Shown here one piece after another: positions 49,245 to 59,275 of a DNA stretch of 64,000 bases; the first letter of the stretch is position 1; each line of letters begins with the position of its first letter. This DNA is from Aquibium sp. A9E412. GTDB lineage: Bacteria > Pseudomonadota > Alphaproteobacteria > Rhizobiales > Rhizobiaceae. The notes under the pieces were generated by a model. It worked only from the letters and a program-made list of their open reading frames with translations, did no database searches and had not been told where the DNA came from. Both the position numbers and the translations under genes were made by a program. Where the stretch lies: the NCBI RefSeq assembly GCF_030398335.1, contig NZ_JAOAOP010000001.1:62001-126000 (forward strand). The letters run 5' to 3'.

Positions 49245-51629
49245 TCAGTCGTCGCGACGGTAGGGCGGCAGGCCGCGCGCGGCGCGGCCGTATTGCCGCT
49301 GGTCGTGCCAGGGCCGGCGGGCAGCGCCGATGGCATAAGTGACGATGGCGTGCGGCCGGCCGTCGCGGACGGCAAAGCGCAGCGCCGCCGCGCCCCGGCG
49401 TGCCAGGTCGCGCTTGGTCAGCACCGTCGCGCCGCGGCCGCAATCGAGCCGCGCGGTGGCGTCGTCGACGACGATCACGGCGGCCGCCGCGCAGTGGGGC
49501 CGCGCGGCCGCCGCGTCGGCCGCATGCACGACCAGCGCGCCGGAGGCATGGCGCGCCAGGCACAGCGTCTCGCTGCAGACGAAGCGGCCGTCGGGCGGCA
49601 AGGCGGGCGATCCGGCGGCCGACGCCGCCCCGGCCGGAGTCGACGGCGCCGGGCCGTCGGCGTTTGCCGGCGCCGGCCGATCCGCCGCGCGCGGGCCGAC
49701 ATGGCCGTCGGCGCCGAGCGCGCGCAGCCAGTTGTCCATCAGAAATCCGTTCGGCCGGGCGCGGTTGACCGCCACGCTGCCGGCCGGCATGCGCAGGGCG
49801 ACGAGCCGGCCGTCTTCGGCGACGAGCGCGTCCGGCAGGTCACGCGCGACGATCAGCGCCAGCCCGGCGGCCGCCAGCGGCAAGGCGGCGAGCCTGAGCC
49901 GCGTGGTCGCCACGCTCGCCACGACGAGGGCCGCGGTCAGCGCGAGCACGGCGGCGGCCGGTATCGCGCCGGTCTCGTCGAACAGCGTGTTGCGCGAACA
50001 CCATTCGGCGACCGCGATCACCGCGGCGAGCCCCTTGCCCATCACGTAGAGCGGCAGGGCGTCGAGGCCGAAGGGCAGCAGCGCCAGCGCGAAGACGGCG
50101 GAGGGCATGACGACGAGCGAGACGATCGGCATCGCCGCGAGATTGGCGACGAGCCCGAGCGGCGCGGCGCGCTGGAAATGCCAGACGCCGAAGATCGTCG
50201 TCGCCGCGCCGGCCATCAGCGAGGTCGCTGCGAGCCCGGCGGCGTAGAGGACGACGAGCCGCGCGGCGCGCGCGGCCGGCCCGCGCTCGACCAACGGCCG
50301 CTGCGCATGGCGGCGCTCGCGCCGGGCGTTCCACGCCGCGTAGCCGGCGATCAGCGCGGCGGTCGCGGCGAACGACATCTGGAAGCTCGGCCCGACGATC
50401 TCGTGCGGCGCGAGGGCGAGGATGACGAGCGCGGCGATCGCCAGGTTGCGCATGGTGATCGCCGCCCGGTCGGCGAGCACGGCGGCCAGCATCACCGCCA
50501 GCATGATGAAGCTGCGCTGGGCGGCGACGGCCGCGCCCGACAGGGCGAGATAGAAGGCACAGGCCGCGAGCGCCGCCGCGGCGGCGTATTTCTTGACCGG
50601 GCGGCGCGCGGCGAAGCCGGGAAAGGCGGCGCAGCCGAGACGGATCGCGCCCATCACCGTGACGGCGAACAGCGCCATGTGCAGGCCGGAGATCGCCAGG
50701 ATATGAGCCAGGCCGGCGCGGCGCAGCGCCTCGTTGACCGGCTCGGGAATGCCGGCGCGCACGCCGGTGACGAGGGCGGCGGCGATCTCGCCCTCGGGGC
50801 CGGCGACGCGGGCGCGCACCCGCTCGGCAAGTGCCAGCCGCAGCGTCTCGATCCAGGCGGCGAGCCGGGCGACCGGCGGCGCGGCAGCGTCGAGGGCGAC
50901 CGGCACGGGATCGCGCAGGAAGAAGCCGACGGCGCCGAGGCCGGCGAAATAGCTCTCGAAGGAGAAGTCGAATCCGGACGGCCGCACCGGGCCGGAGGCG
51001 GCCATCAGCCGCACGAGGCCGCCGACCCCTGTGCCCGGCCGGATCGCCGGATCGACCCGGCGCGCCGTCAGCCGCACCCGCTGCGGCGCATAGCGAAGCT
51101 GCGGCCGCTCGGTCGCGGTGACGTCGACCGTCAGCCGGTAGCGGCCGCCGGCCTGGCGCTCGACGCGCACCACGCGGCCGGTCAGCCGGGTGGTGACGTC
51201 GGCGCCCAGCATGGCGGTGTCGCGGCGCGCGGTCTCGAACTGGCCGGCGGCCATGCCGGCGAGGAAGGCGAGCAGCGCGGCGGCGAGCGGGCCCGCCGGA
51301 AAGCGGTCGCGGACGACGAAGGCCAGCAGCGCGGCCAGGCCGATGCCGCTCGCCAGCGCGTGCGCGGCCGGCTCGACGGGCATGACGAAATAGCCGAGGG
51401 CACCCGCCCCCATCAGCACCGGCAGGCACAGAAAGGCGGCGCCGCGCTGCCATTCGCGGCCGAACGCGGCGGTCAGGCCGCGGCCGAAGGCGCCGGCACG
51501 GCGCGGCCGTGCAGGTCCGCGCGCCGCGTCGCGGCCAGGCACGGACGGTGCGCCGGGCCCGGCGGCCGCACCGCGCGGCGCGGGCTCGCCGGCGGCCGTC
51601 GCGGCCAGGTGCGGGCGCTCGTCGGGCAT
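49245..51629 (-). CDS. comEC: ComEC/Rec2-family DNA-uptake membrane protein
   Basis: Polytopic membrane protein related to the channel that moves single-stranded DNA into the cell. The 794-residue product has a polar, Ala/Pro/Gly-rich N-terminal 60 residues, a DUF4131-like soluble domain (about 140-250), and the competence domain with [20 protein letters not shown] (about 335) and many membrane segments. The C-terminal 230 residues correspond in place to the metallo-beta-lactamase domain but show no HxHxDH metal motif. Whether the protein supports natural transformation here is unknown. It is convergent with lexA and divergent from gltX. Confidence 0.9.
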   Translation of the reverse strand: MPDERPHLAATAAGEPAPRGAAAGPGAPSVPGRDAARGPARPRRAGAFGRGLTAAFGREWQRGAAFLCLPVLMGAGALGYFVMPVEPAAHALASGIGLAALLAFVVRDRFPAGPLAAALLAFLAGMAAGQFETARRDTAMLGADVTTRLTGRVVRVERQAGGRYRLTVDVTATERPQLRYAPQRVRLTARRVDPAIRPGTGVGGLVRLMAASGPVRPSGFDFSFESYFAGLGAVGFFLRDPVPVALDAAAPPVARLAAWIETLRLALAERVRARVAGPEGEIAAALVTGVRAGIPEPVNEALRRAGLAHILAISGLHMALFAVTVMGAIRLGCAAFPGFAARRPVKKYAAAAALAACAFYLALSGAAVAAQRSFIMLAVMLAAVLADRAAITMRNLAIAALVILALAPHEIVGPSFQMSFAATAALIAGYAAWNARRERRHAQRPLVERGPAARAARLVVLYAAGLAATSLMAGAATTIFGVWHFQRAAPLGLVANLAAMPIVSLVVMPSAVFALALLPFGLDALPLYVMGKGLAAVIAVAEWCSRNTLFDETGAIPAAAVLALTAALVVASVATTRLRLAALPLAAAGLALIVARDLPDALVAEDGRLVALRMPAGSVAVNRARPNGFLMDNWLRALGADGHVGPRAADRPAPANADGPAPSTPAGAASAAGSPALPPDGRFVCSETLCLARHASGALVVHAADAAAARPHCAAAAVIVVDDATARLDCGRGATVLTKRDLARRGAAALRFAVRDGRPHAIVTYAIGAARRPWHDQRQYGRAARGLPPYRRDD

Positions 51630-51769
51630 GGCGTGCCGGACCGGCCGGCATGCCGGCGATCCGCCCCAAACGCTTGCGCCCCAACCGCCCTATGCTACAT
51701 GAGGCGCGGAAAAACGCCACCGAGGCGGCCGGCCGCGGCCGCCGCCCGTCCCCAAACAACGGAACGCTC

Positions 51770-53191
51770 ATGACCGGGACCGTCGTCACCCGATTCGCGC
51801 CCTCGCCGACCGGCTACCTGCACATCGGCGGCGCCCGCACGGCGCTGTTCAACTGGCTCTATGCGCGCCACACCGGCGGCCGCATGCTGCTGCGCATCGA
51901 GGACACCGACCGCGCGCGCTCGACCGAGGCGGCGACGGCGGCGATCCTCGACGGGCTGGCCTGGCTCGGCCTCGACTGGGAGGGCGAGCCCTATTCGCAG
52001 TTCGCGCGCGCCGAGCGGCACCGCGAGGTGGCCGAGACGCTGGTCGAGAACGGCGCGGCCTACCGCTGCTACGCCTCGGCCGAGGAGCTCGAGGCGATGC
52101 GCGAGACGGCGCGCGCCGAGGGCCGGCCGCCGCGCTACGACGGGCGCTGGCGCGACCGCGATCCGGCCGAGGCGCCGGCCGGCGTCGCGCCGGTGATCCG
52201 CATCAAGGCGCCGCGCGAGGGCGAGACGGTCGTCGAGGACCGCGTGCAGGGCACGGTGCGCTTTCCCAACCGCGACCTCGACGATTTCGTCATCCTGCGC
52301 TCCGACGGCAGCCCGACCTACATGCTGGCCGTGGTGGTCGACGACCGCGACATGGGGGTCACCCACATCATCCGCGGCGACGACCACCTGACCAACGCGG
52401 CGCGCCAGACGATCATCTACCGGGCGATGGGCTGGGACGTGCCGGTGATGGCGCACATCCCGCTGATCCACGGGCCGGACGGCGCCAAGCTGTCGAAGCG
52501 GCACGGCGCGCTCGGCGTCGACGCCTACCGCGCGATGGGCCTGCTGCCGGCCGCACTGCGCAACTATCTGGCGCGGCTCGGCTGGAGCCACGGCGACGAC
52601 GAGGTGATGTCGACCGAGGACATGATCCGCTGGTTCGAGATCGAGGACATCAACCGCGGCGCGGCGCGCTTCGACGTGCAGAAGCTGGAGGCGCTGAACG
52701 GCATCCACATGCGCCAGAGCGACGACGCAGCACTGCTGGCGCTGTTTGTCGACACGCTGCCGCACCTGCCGGGCGGCCCCGCCTTCGCCGCCAGGCTCGA
52801 CGCGGCGGCGCGCGAGCGGCTGGCCGCCGCCCTGCCCGGCCTCAAGGAGCGGGCGCGCACGCTGGTCGAGCTGATGGACGGTGCCGGCTTCCTCGTCGCC
52901 GAGCGGCCGCTGGCGCTCGACGACAAGGCGGCCAAGCTCGTCGAGGCGGACGGCCGCAGCGTCCTGGCGGGGCTCCTGCCGCGGCTCGAGGCGCTCGCCG
53001 AATGGAGCGCCGAAAGCACCGAATCGGCGGTGCGCGCCTATGCCGAGGAGGCCGGTCTCAAGCTCGGCAAGGTCGCCCAGCCGCTGCGCGCGGCGCTGAC
53101 CGGGCGCACCACGTCGCCGGGAATCTTCGACGTCCTGGCCGTTCTGGGCCGCGACGAAAGCCTCGGCCGCATTCGCGACCAGGCCGGCTGA
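51770..53191 (+). CDS. gltX: Glutamyl-tRNA synthetase
   Basis: Charges tRNA-Glu. The 473-residue product has the class I HIGH-type motif in [19 protein letters not shown] at residues 10-28 and the KMSKS-type motif KLSKR at 240-244 followed by [12 protein letters not shown] is present as in all GluRS. The ATG at 51770 was chosen to match the family start; the frame is open upstream through non-homologous, GC-rich sequence. Many Hyphomicrobiales have two GluRS-type genes, and this copy beside gltA is the usual full-length one. Confidence 0.96.
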   Translation: MTGTVVTRFAPSPTGYLHIGGARTALFNWLYARHTGGRMLLRIEDTDRARSTEAATAAILDGLAWLGLDWEGEPYSQFARAERHREVAETLVENGAAYRCYASAEELEAMRETARAEGRPPRYDGRWRDRDPAEAPAGVAPVIRIKAPREGETVVEDRVQGTVRFPNRDLDDFVILRSDGSPTYMLAVVVDDRDMGVTHIIRGDDHLTNAARQTIIYRAMGWDVPVMAHIPLIHGPDGAKLSKRHGALGVDAYRAMGLLPAALRNYLARLGWSHGDDEVMSTEDMIRWFEIEDINRGAARFDVQKLEALNGIHMRQSDDAALLALFVDTLPHLPGGPAFAARLDAAARERLAAALPGLKERARTLVELMDGAGFLVAERPLALDDKAAKLVEADGRSVLAGLLPRLEALAEWSAESTESAVRAYAEEAGLKLGKVAQPLRAALTGRTTSPGIFDVLAVLGRDESLGRIRDQAG

Positions 53192-53253
53192 GGCGGGCGA
53201 AAGACGCTTGCATTGGCCCCCTGTTGCAGTGCAGCATCCGGCCGCCGGCCAGC

Positions 53254-53282
53254 TTGGCACGGGGTGTCAAATGCGCTAGCAC
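53254..53282 (+). promoter_or_regulatory. Candidate sigma-70 promoter of gltA
   Basis: TTGGCA (53254-53259) and TAGCAC (53277-53282) are separated by 17 bases. The leader before gltA is about 75 bases and ends with AGAGGG as ribosome-binding site. Confidence 0.5.
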
Positions 53283-53362
53283 AAGCCCGCGAAGCGGCAT
53301 CGCCGTGCGCCGTTCTTGTGTGCGTGCCTGCGCCAAGTTTCCAATAAAAGAGGGTTTGTACG

Positions 53363-54652
53363 ATGACCAAAGCGACTGCGAAGCTGGAGATTGGCGACAA
53401 GGCCCACACGTTCGACATCCGCTCGGGCTCGATCGGACCGGACGTCATCGACATCGGCGCGCTGTACAAGGAAACCGGCGCGTTCACCTACGATCCCGGC
53501 TTCACGTCGACGGCGAGCTGCGAATCCAAGATCACCTACATCGACGGCGACGAGGGCATGCTGCTGCATCGCGGCTACCCGATCGAGCAGCTCGCCGAGC
53601 AGGGCGACTTCCTGGAGGTCTGCTACCTGCTGCTCTACGGCGAGCTGCCGACCAAGGTGCAGAAGGACGACTTCGACTACCGGGTCACCCACCACACGAT
53701 GATCCACGAGCAGATGTCGCGCTTCTTCACCGGCTTCCGGCGCGACGCGCACCCCATGGCGGTGATGTGCGGCGTGGTCGGCGCGCTGTCGGCCTTCTAC
53801 CACGACTCGACCGACATCTCCGACCCGCACCAGCGCATGGTCGCCTCGATCCGCATGATCGCCAAGATGCCGACGATCGCGGCGATGGCCTACAAGTACC
53901 ACATCGGCCAGCCCTTCGTTTATCCGCGCAACGAGCTCAGCTACTCGGCCAACTTCCTGCACATGTGCTTCGCCGTGCCGTGCGACGACTACAAGGCGAA
54001 CCCGGTGCTGGCGCGGGCGATGGACCGCATCTTCATCCTGCACGCCGACCACGAGCAGAACGCGTCGACCTCGACGGTGCGGCTGGCCGGCTCGTCGGGC
54101 GCCAACCCGTTCGCCTGCATCGCGGCGGGCATCGCCTGCCTGTGGGGCCCGGCGCATGGCGGCGCCAACGAGGCGGCGCTCAACATGCTGGCCGAGATCG
54201 GCAGCGTCGACCGCATTCCCGAGTTCATCGAGCGGGCCAAGGACAAGAACGACCCGTTCCGGCTGATGGGCTTCGGCCACCGCGTCTACAAGAACTACGA
54301 CCCGCGCGCCAAGATCATGCAGAAGACGACGCATGAGGTGCTCGGCGAGCTCGGCATCAAGGACGATCCGCTGCTCGACGTGGCCATGGAGCTGGAGCGC
54401 ATCGCGCTGACCGACGACTATTTCATCGAGAAGAAGCTCTACCCGAACATCGACTTCTATTCCGGCATCACGCTCAAGGCGCTCGGCTTCCCGACGACCA
54501 TGTTCACCGTCCTGTTCGCGCTGGCGCGCACGGTGGGCTGGATCGCCCAGTGGAAGGAGATGATCGAGGACCCGAACCAGAAGATCGGCCGGCCGCGCCA
54601 GCTCTACACCGGCGAGCCGCAGCGCGACTACGTGCCGATCGCCAAGCGGTAG
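53363..54652 (+). CDS. gltA: Citrate synthase (type II, hexameric class)
   Basis: Condenses acetyl-CoA with oxaloacetate to start the citric acid cycle, using the product of the pdh genes in this window. The 429-residue product shows the type II N-terminal beta domain ([18 protein letters not shown]), [11 protein letters not shown], the active-site [20 protein letters not shown] (split: [20 protein letters not shown]), [12 protein letters not shown] and [14 protein letters not shown]. Residues preserved in the last motif include the catalytic histidine and aspartate downstream. It has its own promoter and a strong terminator. Confidence 0.97.
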   Translation: MTKATAKLEIGDKAHTFDIRSGSIGPDVIDIGALYKETGAFTYDPGFTSTASCESKITYIDGDEGMLLHRGYPIEQLAEQGDFLEVCYLLLYGELPTKVQKDDFDYRVTHHTMIHEQMSRFFTGFRRDAHPMAVMCGVVGALSAFYHDSTDISDPHQRMVASIRMIAKMPTIAAMAYKYHIGQPFVYPRNELSYSANFLHMCFAVPCDDYKANPVLARAMDRIFILHADHEQNASTSTVRLAGSSGANPFACIAAGIACLWGPAHGGANEAALNMLAEIGSVDRIPEFIERAKDKNDPFRLMGFGHRVYKNYDPRAKIMQKTTHEVLGELGIKDDPLLDVAMELERIALTDDYFIEKKLYPNIDFYSGITLKALGFPTTMFTVLFALARTVGWIAQWKEMIEDPNQKIGRPRQLYTGEPQRDYVPIAKR

Positions 54653-54680
54653 CGGCCGCCGGGGCCGAGGAGACACCGCG

Positions 54681-54707
54681 AAAGGGCGCCGCTGCGGCGC
54701 CCTTTTT
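54681..54707 (+). terminator. Rho-independent terminator between gltA and lpxB
   Basis: AAAGGGCGCC (54681-54690) and GGCGCCCTTT (54696-54705) form a 10-bp stem with a five-base loop, followed by T residues. The run of A before the stem makes it usable in both directions, which suits the convergent genes gltA and lpxB. Confidence 0.88.
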
Positions 54708-54715
54708 CGTTTCGG

Positions 54716-55888
54716 TCAGCGCTGCGGACCGGCCGCGATGCGCGACAGCACCACGTCGGCGGCGAGCGCCCCGGTCGGCCGCGCGGTGGCGAGCGCGCGC
54801 GCCACGGCGGCGAAGCCCGCCTTCTGCATGCGGCGCATCGGCGTGTCGGCCCATAGCTGCTCGATCTCGCGCACGAGGATGTTCGGCCGCAGGAACTGGT
54901 TGTAGTGCTCGGGCACGATCGGCCAGTCGGCGATCAGGTTGGGCAGCGAGGCCGACCAGGTGGTGATGAGCCGCGACAGCGCGCCCCACAGCGGGTCGGT
55001 GCGGTAGGCCGCCGTCAGCGGCACGCCGGCGAGCGCCAGCTCGAGCGTCACCGTGCCGGAGCAGGCGAGCGCGGCGTCGGCGGCGCCGAAGGCGGCATAC
55101 TTGTCGGCCGGACCGGCGAGGATGCGCGGCCGCCGCAGCCAGCCGGCCGTCAGTCGCTCGACCTCGGCGGCGACATGCGGCACGGTCGGCAGCACGACCT
55201 CGAAGGCGTGGCCGCGTCCGGCCAGAAGCGCGATCACCTCGCCGAACGGGCCGGCCAGGCTGCGCACCTCCGAGCGGCGCGAGCCGGGCAGAACCAGGAG
55301 CGTCTTCGGCGCGTCGGCGGGCGGCACGGTGCGCTCGCGCTGCGCCCGCGCGGCCGCCTGCAGCCGCTCGTCGCGGCTCAGCCGGTGGCCGACGAAGGTG
55401 CCGGGCGGGCCGCCGAGGCGGGCCAGCGCCTCCGGCTCGAAGGGCAGCAGGCACAGCACGTCGTCGACATGCGGCCGCATCTTCGGCGCGCGGCCTGGCG
55501 CCCAGGCCCACACGCTGGGGCAGACATAGTGGACGATCGGGATCGACGGATCGGCGGCGCGCACCTTCTTGGCGACGCGCAGGCCGAAGGCCGGGCTGTC
55601 GATGGTGACCAGGCAGTCCGGCCGGGCGCGCACCACCGCCTCGGCGGTCTCGCCGATGCGCCGCACCAGGCGCGGCAGGTCGCGGACGACCGCCGTCACG
55701 CCCATCAGCGCGATGTCGCCGGCCGGAAACAGCGAGGCGAGCCCGAGCGCCTGCAGGTGATCGCCGCCGACGCCGGCCAGCGCGACGTCGCGGCCGCTGG
55801 CGCGCGCCAGCGCCTCCACCAGGTCGGCGCCGAGCAGGTCGCCCGATTCCTCGCCGGCGACGACGGCGATGCGCAGCGGCTCAGCCAT
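54716..55888 (-). CDS. lpxB: Lipid-A-disaccharide synthase
   Basis: Joins UDP-diacylglucosamine and lipid X to the disaccharide of lipid A. The 390-residue product has AVVAGEESGDLLGADL at the N-terminus, DSPAFGLRVAK, YVCPSVWAWAPGRAPKM (a hallmark of the family), VLPGSRRSEV and ACSGTVTLELAL. It is the last gene of the lpxD-fabZ-lpxA-lpxI-lpxB series and overlaps lpxI by eight bases. Confidence 0.96.
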   Translation of the reverse strand: MAEPLRIAVVAGEESGDLLGADLVEALARASGRDVALAGVGGDHLQALGLASLFPAGDIALMGVTAVVRDLPRLVRRIGETAEAVVRARPDCLVTIDSPAFGLRVAKKVRAADPSIPIVHYVCPSVWAWAPGRAPKMRPHVDDVLCLLPFEPEALARLGGPPGTFVGHRLSRDERLQAAARAQRERTVPPADAPKTLLVLPGSRRSEVRSLAGPFGEVIALLAGRGHAFEVVLPTVPHVAAEVERLTAGWLRRPRILAGPADKYAAFGAADAALACSGTVTLELALAGVPLTAAYRTDPLWGALSRLITTWSASLPNLIADWPIVPEHYNQFLRPNILVREIEQLWADTPMRRMQKAGFAAVARALATARPTGALAADVVLSRIAAGPQR

Positions 55889-56780
55889 GGCCGTCCCTGC
55901 CCCGCTCCGGCAGGCCGTAGAGGAACAGGCCGGCGCGGTCGGCGCGCTCGACCGTGCGCGCGAAGTCGAGCACGAAGGCGCGGCCCGCCTCGACGGCGAT
56001 GCCGGCAAGCCCCGCCGCCTTGGCGCCGTCGACGGTGGCGGGACCGATGGCCGGCAGGTCGGAGCGCAGCTCCTGGCCGGGCTTGGCGCATTTGACGAGG
56101 ACGCCGCGCCGGCGGCCGGCCAGTCGGCCGTGGTCGCGCAGGTCGCGCACGCGCGCCAGCAGGCCGTCGGTGCCGTCGATGTCCTCCAGCGCGATGGCGC
56201 GGCCGCCGATGGCGACGGCGCCCTGGCCGATGTCGAGCGCGCCGAGCGTGCGCGCGGCCTCGGCCGCCGCCGCGATGTCGCGCCAGTCGGCGCGCGTCGG
56301 CCGCTTGCGGCTCATCAGCCCTTCCGGCGCCGTGAGATCGGGCACCAGATCGTGCGCGCCGACCACCGTCAGCCCGCGCCGCTCGACCAGGGCGATGATG
56401 ACACGCAGCAGGCCGTCGTCGCCGCGCGCATAGGCGGCAGCGAGGCGCGGCAGCAGCGTCAGAACGTCGAGGCCGAGGCGCAGGCGGTGGATCGCGGGCC
56501 GGCGGGCGACGCCGCCGGCCAGCACCAGATGGGTGATGCCGGCCTGGCGCAGCAGCGGCGGCGTGGTGCCGAGACGCTCGAGCGGAACCGGCCGCACGGT
56601 GGCTCCTTCGGGAAACGCGGCCGCATCGGCCTCGCCCTCGATGGCGAGCACCAGCGGCGTGCGCCCCTCGGCGACGAGCCTTTCGGCGACGTCGACCGGC
56701 AGGCGGCCGCTGCCGGCGACGATCGCCACGCGGTCGCCGGCGGCGAGCGCGGCGCGCGCCTTCGTGTCAGGCCGCGTCAT
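55881..56780 (-). CDS. lpxI: UDP-2,3-diacylglucosamine pyrophosphatase LpxI
   Basis: Hydrolyses UDP-2,3-diacylglucosamine to lipid X, replacing LpxH of enteric bacteria. The 299-residue product has the DUF1009 pattern: RVAIVAGSGRLPVDVAERL near the N-terminus, TTPPLLRQAGITHLVLAGGV, DGLLRVIIALVERRG, and the catalytic-region EDIDGTDGLLARV with acidic residues, then LVKCAKPGQELRSDLPAIG. It lies between lpxA and lpxB with overlaps on both sides (14 and 8 bases). LpxI in place of LpxH is typical of alphaproteobacteria. Confidence 0.94.
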   Translation of the reverse strand: MTRPDTKARAALAAGDRVAIVAGSGRLPVDVAERLVAEGRTPLVLAIEGEADAAAFPEGATVRPVPLERLGTTPPLLRQAGITHLVLAGGVARRPAIHRLRLGLDVLTLLPRLAAAYARGDDGLLRVIIALVERRGLTVVGAHDLVPDLTAPEGLMSRKRPTRADWRDIAAAAEAARTLGALDIGQGAVAIGGRAIALEDIDGTDGLLARVRDLRDHGRLAGRRRGVLVKCAKPGQELRSDLPAIGPATVDGAKAAGLAGIAVEAGRAFVLDFARTVERADRAGLFLYGLPERGRDGHG

Positions 56781-57594
56781 CGTCGGCGGCCGCCCCGGCG
56801 GCGGCCGGCACGGTGAGATAGCGGCGCTGGCGGTCGCCGATGAAGTCGAGCATGTCGCGCACCGGGGCGAAGTCGCCGTGCTCGGCGCGCACCGCGGCGA
56901 TCGCCTCGGCGAGCGGCCGGTCGCGGGCAAACAGCGCACGGTAGGCCTGGCGCATGCGCGTCAGCTCGCTGCGCGTCATGCCGCTGCGCTTCAGCCCGAC
57001 CAGGTTGAAGCCGCGCAGCACCGCGCGGTCGCCGGCCGCCATGCCGTAGGGGATGACGTCGCCGACGACCATGGCGAGCCCGGCGAGAAAGGCGTGGTGG
57101 CCGATGCGGACGAACTGGTGGACGGCGGCATAGCCGGAGACAATGACGTGGTCGCCGATCTCGACGTGGCCGCCGAGGCCGGCATAGTTGGCCATGGTCA
57201 CGTCGTTGCCGAGCGCGCAGTCGTGCGCGACATGGCTGTTGGCCATCAGGAAGCAGCGGTCGCCGATGCTGGTCAGGGCGCGGCTGGTGTCGGTGCCGGC
57301 ATGCACGGTGACGCCCTCGCGGATCGTGCAGTCGTCGCCGATCACCAGCGCCGAGCGGCCGCCCTCGTGCTTGAAGTTCTGCGGCGGCGCGCCGAGCACG
57401 GCCGTGGGGTAGACCGTGCAGCGGCTGCCCAGCGTGGTGTCGCCGAGGATCGCGACATGGCTGACCAGCCGCGTGCCCGGGCCGAGCCTGGCGCCGGCCG
57501 AAACGGTGCAGAACGGGCCGACGCTGACGCCGGCGCCGAGCTCGGCGCCCGGCTCCACCACCGCGAGGGGATGGACCGAGACGGCGTCCGCCAT
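56767..57594 (-). CDS. lpxA: UDP-N-acetylglucosamine acyltransferase
   Basis: Transfers the first acyl chain to UDP-GlcNAc in lipid A synthesis. The 275-residue product is a left-handed beta-helix of hexapeptide repeats in the first 190 residues (for example VHPLAVVEPGAELGAGVSVG). The catalytic histidine is in NSHVAHDCALGNDV, and GLNLVGLKR-like sequence (GFNLVGLKRSGM) follows. It is separated from fabZ by a single base. Confidence 0.96.
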   Translation of the reverse strand: MADAVSVHPLAVVEPGAELGAGVSVGPFCTVSAGARLGPGTRLVSHVAILGDTTLGSRCTVYPTAVLGAPPQNFKHEGGRSALVIGDDCTIREGVTVHAGTDTSRALTSIGDRCFLMANSHVAHDCALGNDVTMANYAGLGGHVEIGDHVIVSGYAAVHQFVRIGHHAFLAGLAMVVGDVIPYGMAAGDRAVLRGFNLVGLKRSGMTRSELTRMRQAYRALFARDRPLAEAIAAVRAEHGDFAPVRDMLDFIGDRQRRYLTVPAAAGAAADDDAA

Positions 57595-57595
57595 C

Positions 57596-58078
57596 TCAGC
57601 CCTGGTCCGCGTCGGCGTGCGCCATCATGGCCGAGATCTCCGCCTCGGCGACCTTGGCGCCGTCGACCGTCGCGATGCAGGCGAAGCGCCAGATGGTCTT
57701 TCGCTGCTTGAGCTTGCTGACGTGGATCTCCAGCCGGTCGCCGGGCACGACCGGACGGCGGAACTTGGCCCCGTCGATGGTCATGAAGTAGACGACCGCC
57801 GGCGTGCCGCCGCCGGCCGCGTTGAGGCAGATGGCGCCGGCCGTCTGCGCCATCGCCTCGACGATCAGTACGCCCGGCATGACCGGCTGGCCGGGGAAGT
57901 GGCCGGTGAAATGCGGCTCGTTCATCGTCACGTTCTTGATGCCGACGGCCGAACGGTCGCCGTCGATGTCGACGATCCGGTCGACGAGCAGGAACGGGTA
58001 GCGGTGCGGCAGGAGCGCGAGGATGCGCTGGATGTCCATCGTCTCGAGCGTCTGGGTCGCGGGGGCGTCGGCGCTCAT
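57596..58078 (-). CDS. fabZ: 3-hydroxyacyl-ACP dehydratase FabZ
   Basis: Dehydrates 3-hydroxyacyl-ACP in fatty acid elongation and competes with LpxA and LpxD for 3-hydroxyacyl chains, which explains its place among lpx genes. The 160-residue hot-dog-fold product has [14 protein letters not shown] at residues 22-35 and the active-site H60 and E74 in [19 protein letters not shown]. It overlaps lpxD by four bases. Confidence 0.96.
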   Translation of the reverse strand: MSADAPATQTLETMDIQRILALLPHRYPFLLVDRIVDIDGDRSAVGIKNVTMNEPHFTGHFPGQPVMPGVLIVEAMAQTAGAICLNAAGGGTPAVVYFMTIDGAKFRRPVVPGDRLEIHVSKLKQRKTIWRFACIATVDGAKVAEAEISAMMAHADADQG

Positions 58079-59124
58079 CGGCGGCCATCCTTCTGTTTCT
58101 CGACCAGGCTGCGGATCGCAGCGTATTCGCGCATCGCCTCGCGCAGCGGCCGTGCCGGCGACCCGCCCCAGCGCTCGCCGTCGGGGATGTCGGTCATCAC
58201 GCCGCTCGAGGCGGCGAGCTGGACGCGCGAGCCGATGGTGACGTGGTCGGCGATGCCGACGCGCCCGCCCATCATGACGAAATCGCCGAGCGTCACGGAA
58301 CCGGAGATGCCGCAATTGCCGGCGATCACGCAGCCGCGCCCGATGCGCACGTTATGGGCGATCTGCACCAGATTGTCGATCTTGCTGCCCTCGCCGATCA
58401 CCGTGTCGGACAGCGCGCCGCGGTCGACCGTGGTGTTGGCGCCGATCTCGACGTCGTCCTGGATGACGACGCGGCCGATCTGCGGGATCTTCTCCGGCCC
58501 CTTCGGCCCGGCGAGATAGCCGAAGCCGTCCTGGCCGATGCGGCAGCCGGCATGCAGGACGACGCGGTCGCCGACGAGCGCGTTCGCGAGCGAGACGTGC
58601 GGTCCGACATAGCCGTCGCGGCCGATGCGGCAGCCCGCGCCGACGACGGCGCCGGCGGCGACGGTCGTGCCGCGGCCGACCGCCGCGCCCGGGCCGATCA
58701 CCGCCCCGGCCTCGACGGTGGCGCCCGCCTCGATCTCGGCGTCTCCGGCGACCACCGCACGCGGCGAGACGCCGGTCTCGCCGGTGACGGATGCAGGCAC
58801 CAGCGCCTGCGGATACATGGCGCGGGCGACGGCGACGAAGGCGCGCTGCGGCCGTTCCGTCACCAGCCCGGCGATGCCGGCCGGCACCGCCTCGGTCAGG
58901 TCGGGCGTGCACAGAACGGCGGCCGCCCGCACGGCCGAAAGCACGGCCGCGTGCCGCTTGCCGTCGGCGAAGACCAGCCGCCCGGCGCCGCCCTCCGACA
59001 GCGCCGCGAGCCCGCGCACGACGACGCCGGCCTGGCCCTCGTCAAGCAGCCGGGCGCCTGTCAGGGCGGCGATCTCGCCGGCCAGGAACTGGCGCGAGGG
59101 AGTGAAGAACACCGGATCGGTCAT
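58075..59124 (-). CDS. lpxD: UDP-3-O-acylglucosamine N-acyltransferase
   Basis: Adds the N-linked acyl chain to the lipid A precursor. The 349-residue product has a uridine-binding N-terminal domain (to about residue 105) and a hexapeptide-repeat helix. [20 protein letters not shown] (split: [20 protein letters not shown]) contains the catalytic histidine. A C-terminal helical extension follows. I chose the ATG at 59124, since the frame upstream is non-homologous. It lies 151 bases downstream of bamA. Confidence 0.95.
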   Translation of the reverse strand: MTDPVFFTPSRQFLAGEIAALTGARLLDEGQAGVVVRGLAALSEGGAGRLVFADGKRHAAVLSAVRAAAVLCTPDLTEAVPAGIAGLVTERPQRAFVAVARAMYPQALVPASVTGETGVSPRAVVAGDAEIEAGATVEAGAVIGPGAAVGRGTTVAAGAVVGAGCRIGRDGYVGPHVSLANALVGDRVVLHAGCRIGQDGFGYLAGPKGPEKIPQIGRVVIQDDVEIGANTTVDRGALSDTVIGEGSKIDNLVQIAHNVRIGRGCVIAGNCGISGSVTLGDFVMMGGRVGIADHVTIGSRVQLAASSGVMTDIPDGERWGGSPARPLREAMREYAAIRSLVEKQKDGRR

Positions 59125-59182
59125 GTCCGCCTTCCGGCGCGGGCCGCCGGGCCCGCGCCCGCTCGGAAACGCCTGGGGCTCG

Positions 59183-59209
59183 GCGCGTTCCGACACTGCC
59201 GGAACGCGC
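59183..59209. repeat. Perfect 10-bp hairpin between bamA and lpxD
   Basis: GCGCGTTCCG (59183-59192) and CGGAACGCGC (59200-59209) are separated by seven bases. No T tract follows on either strand, so it is more likely an RNA-processing or stability element than a terminator. A weaker GCATCG/CGATGC inverted pair (59230-59274) lies next to the bamA stop codon. Confidence 0.5.
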
Positions 59210-59275
59210 GCCCTATCTCTTTGCCATTGCATCGCTGTCGGCGAAAGACCCGCATCCGCCTGGTCGCACGATGCT

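Noticed and set aside
49191-51773. A long plus-strand frame opposite comEC
   Set aside because: Arg/Gly/Asp/His-rich antisense shadow; the minus-strand ComEC has membrane segments and the SGLHM motif.
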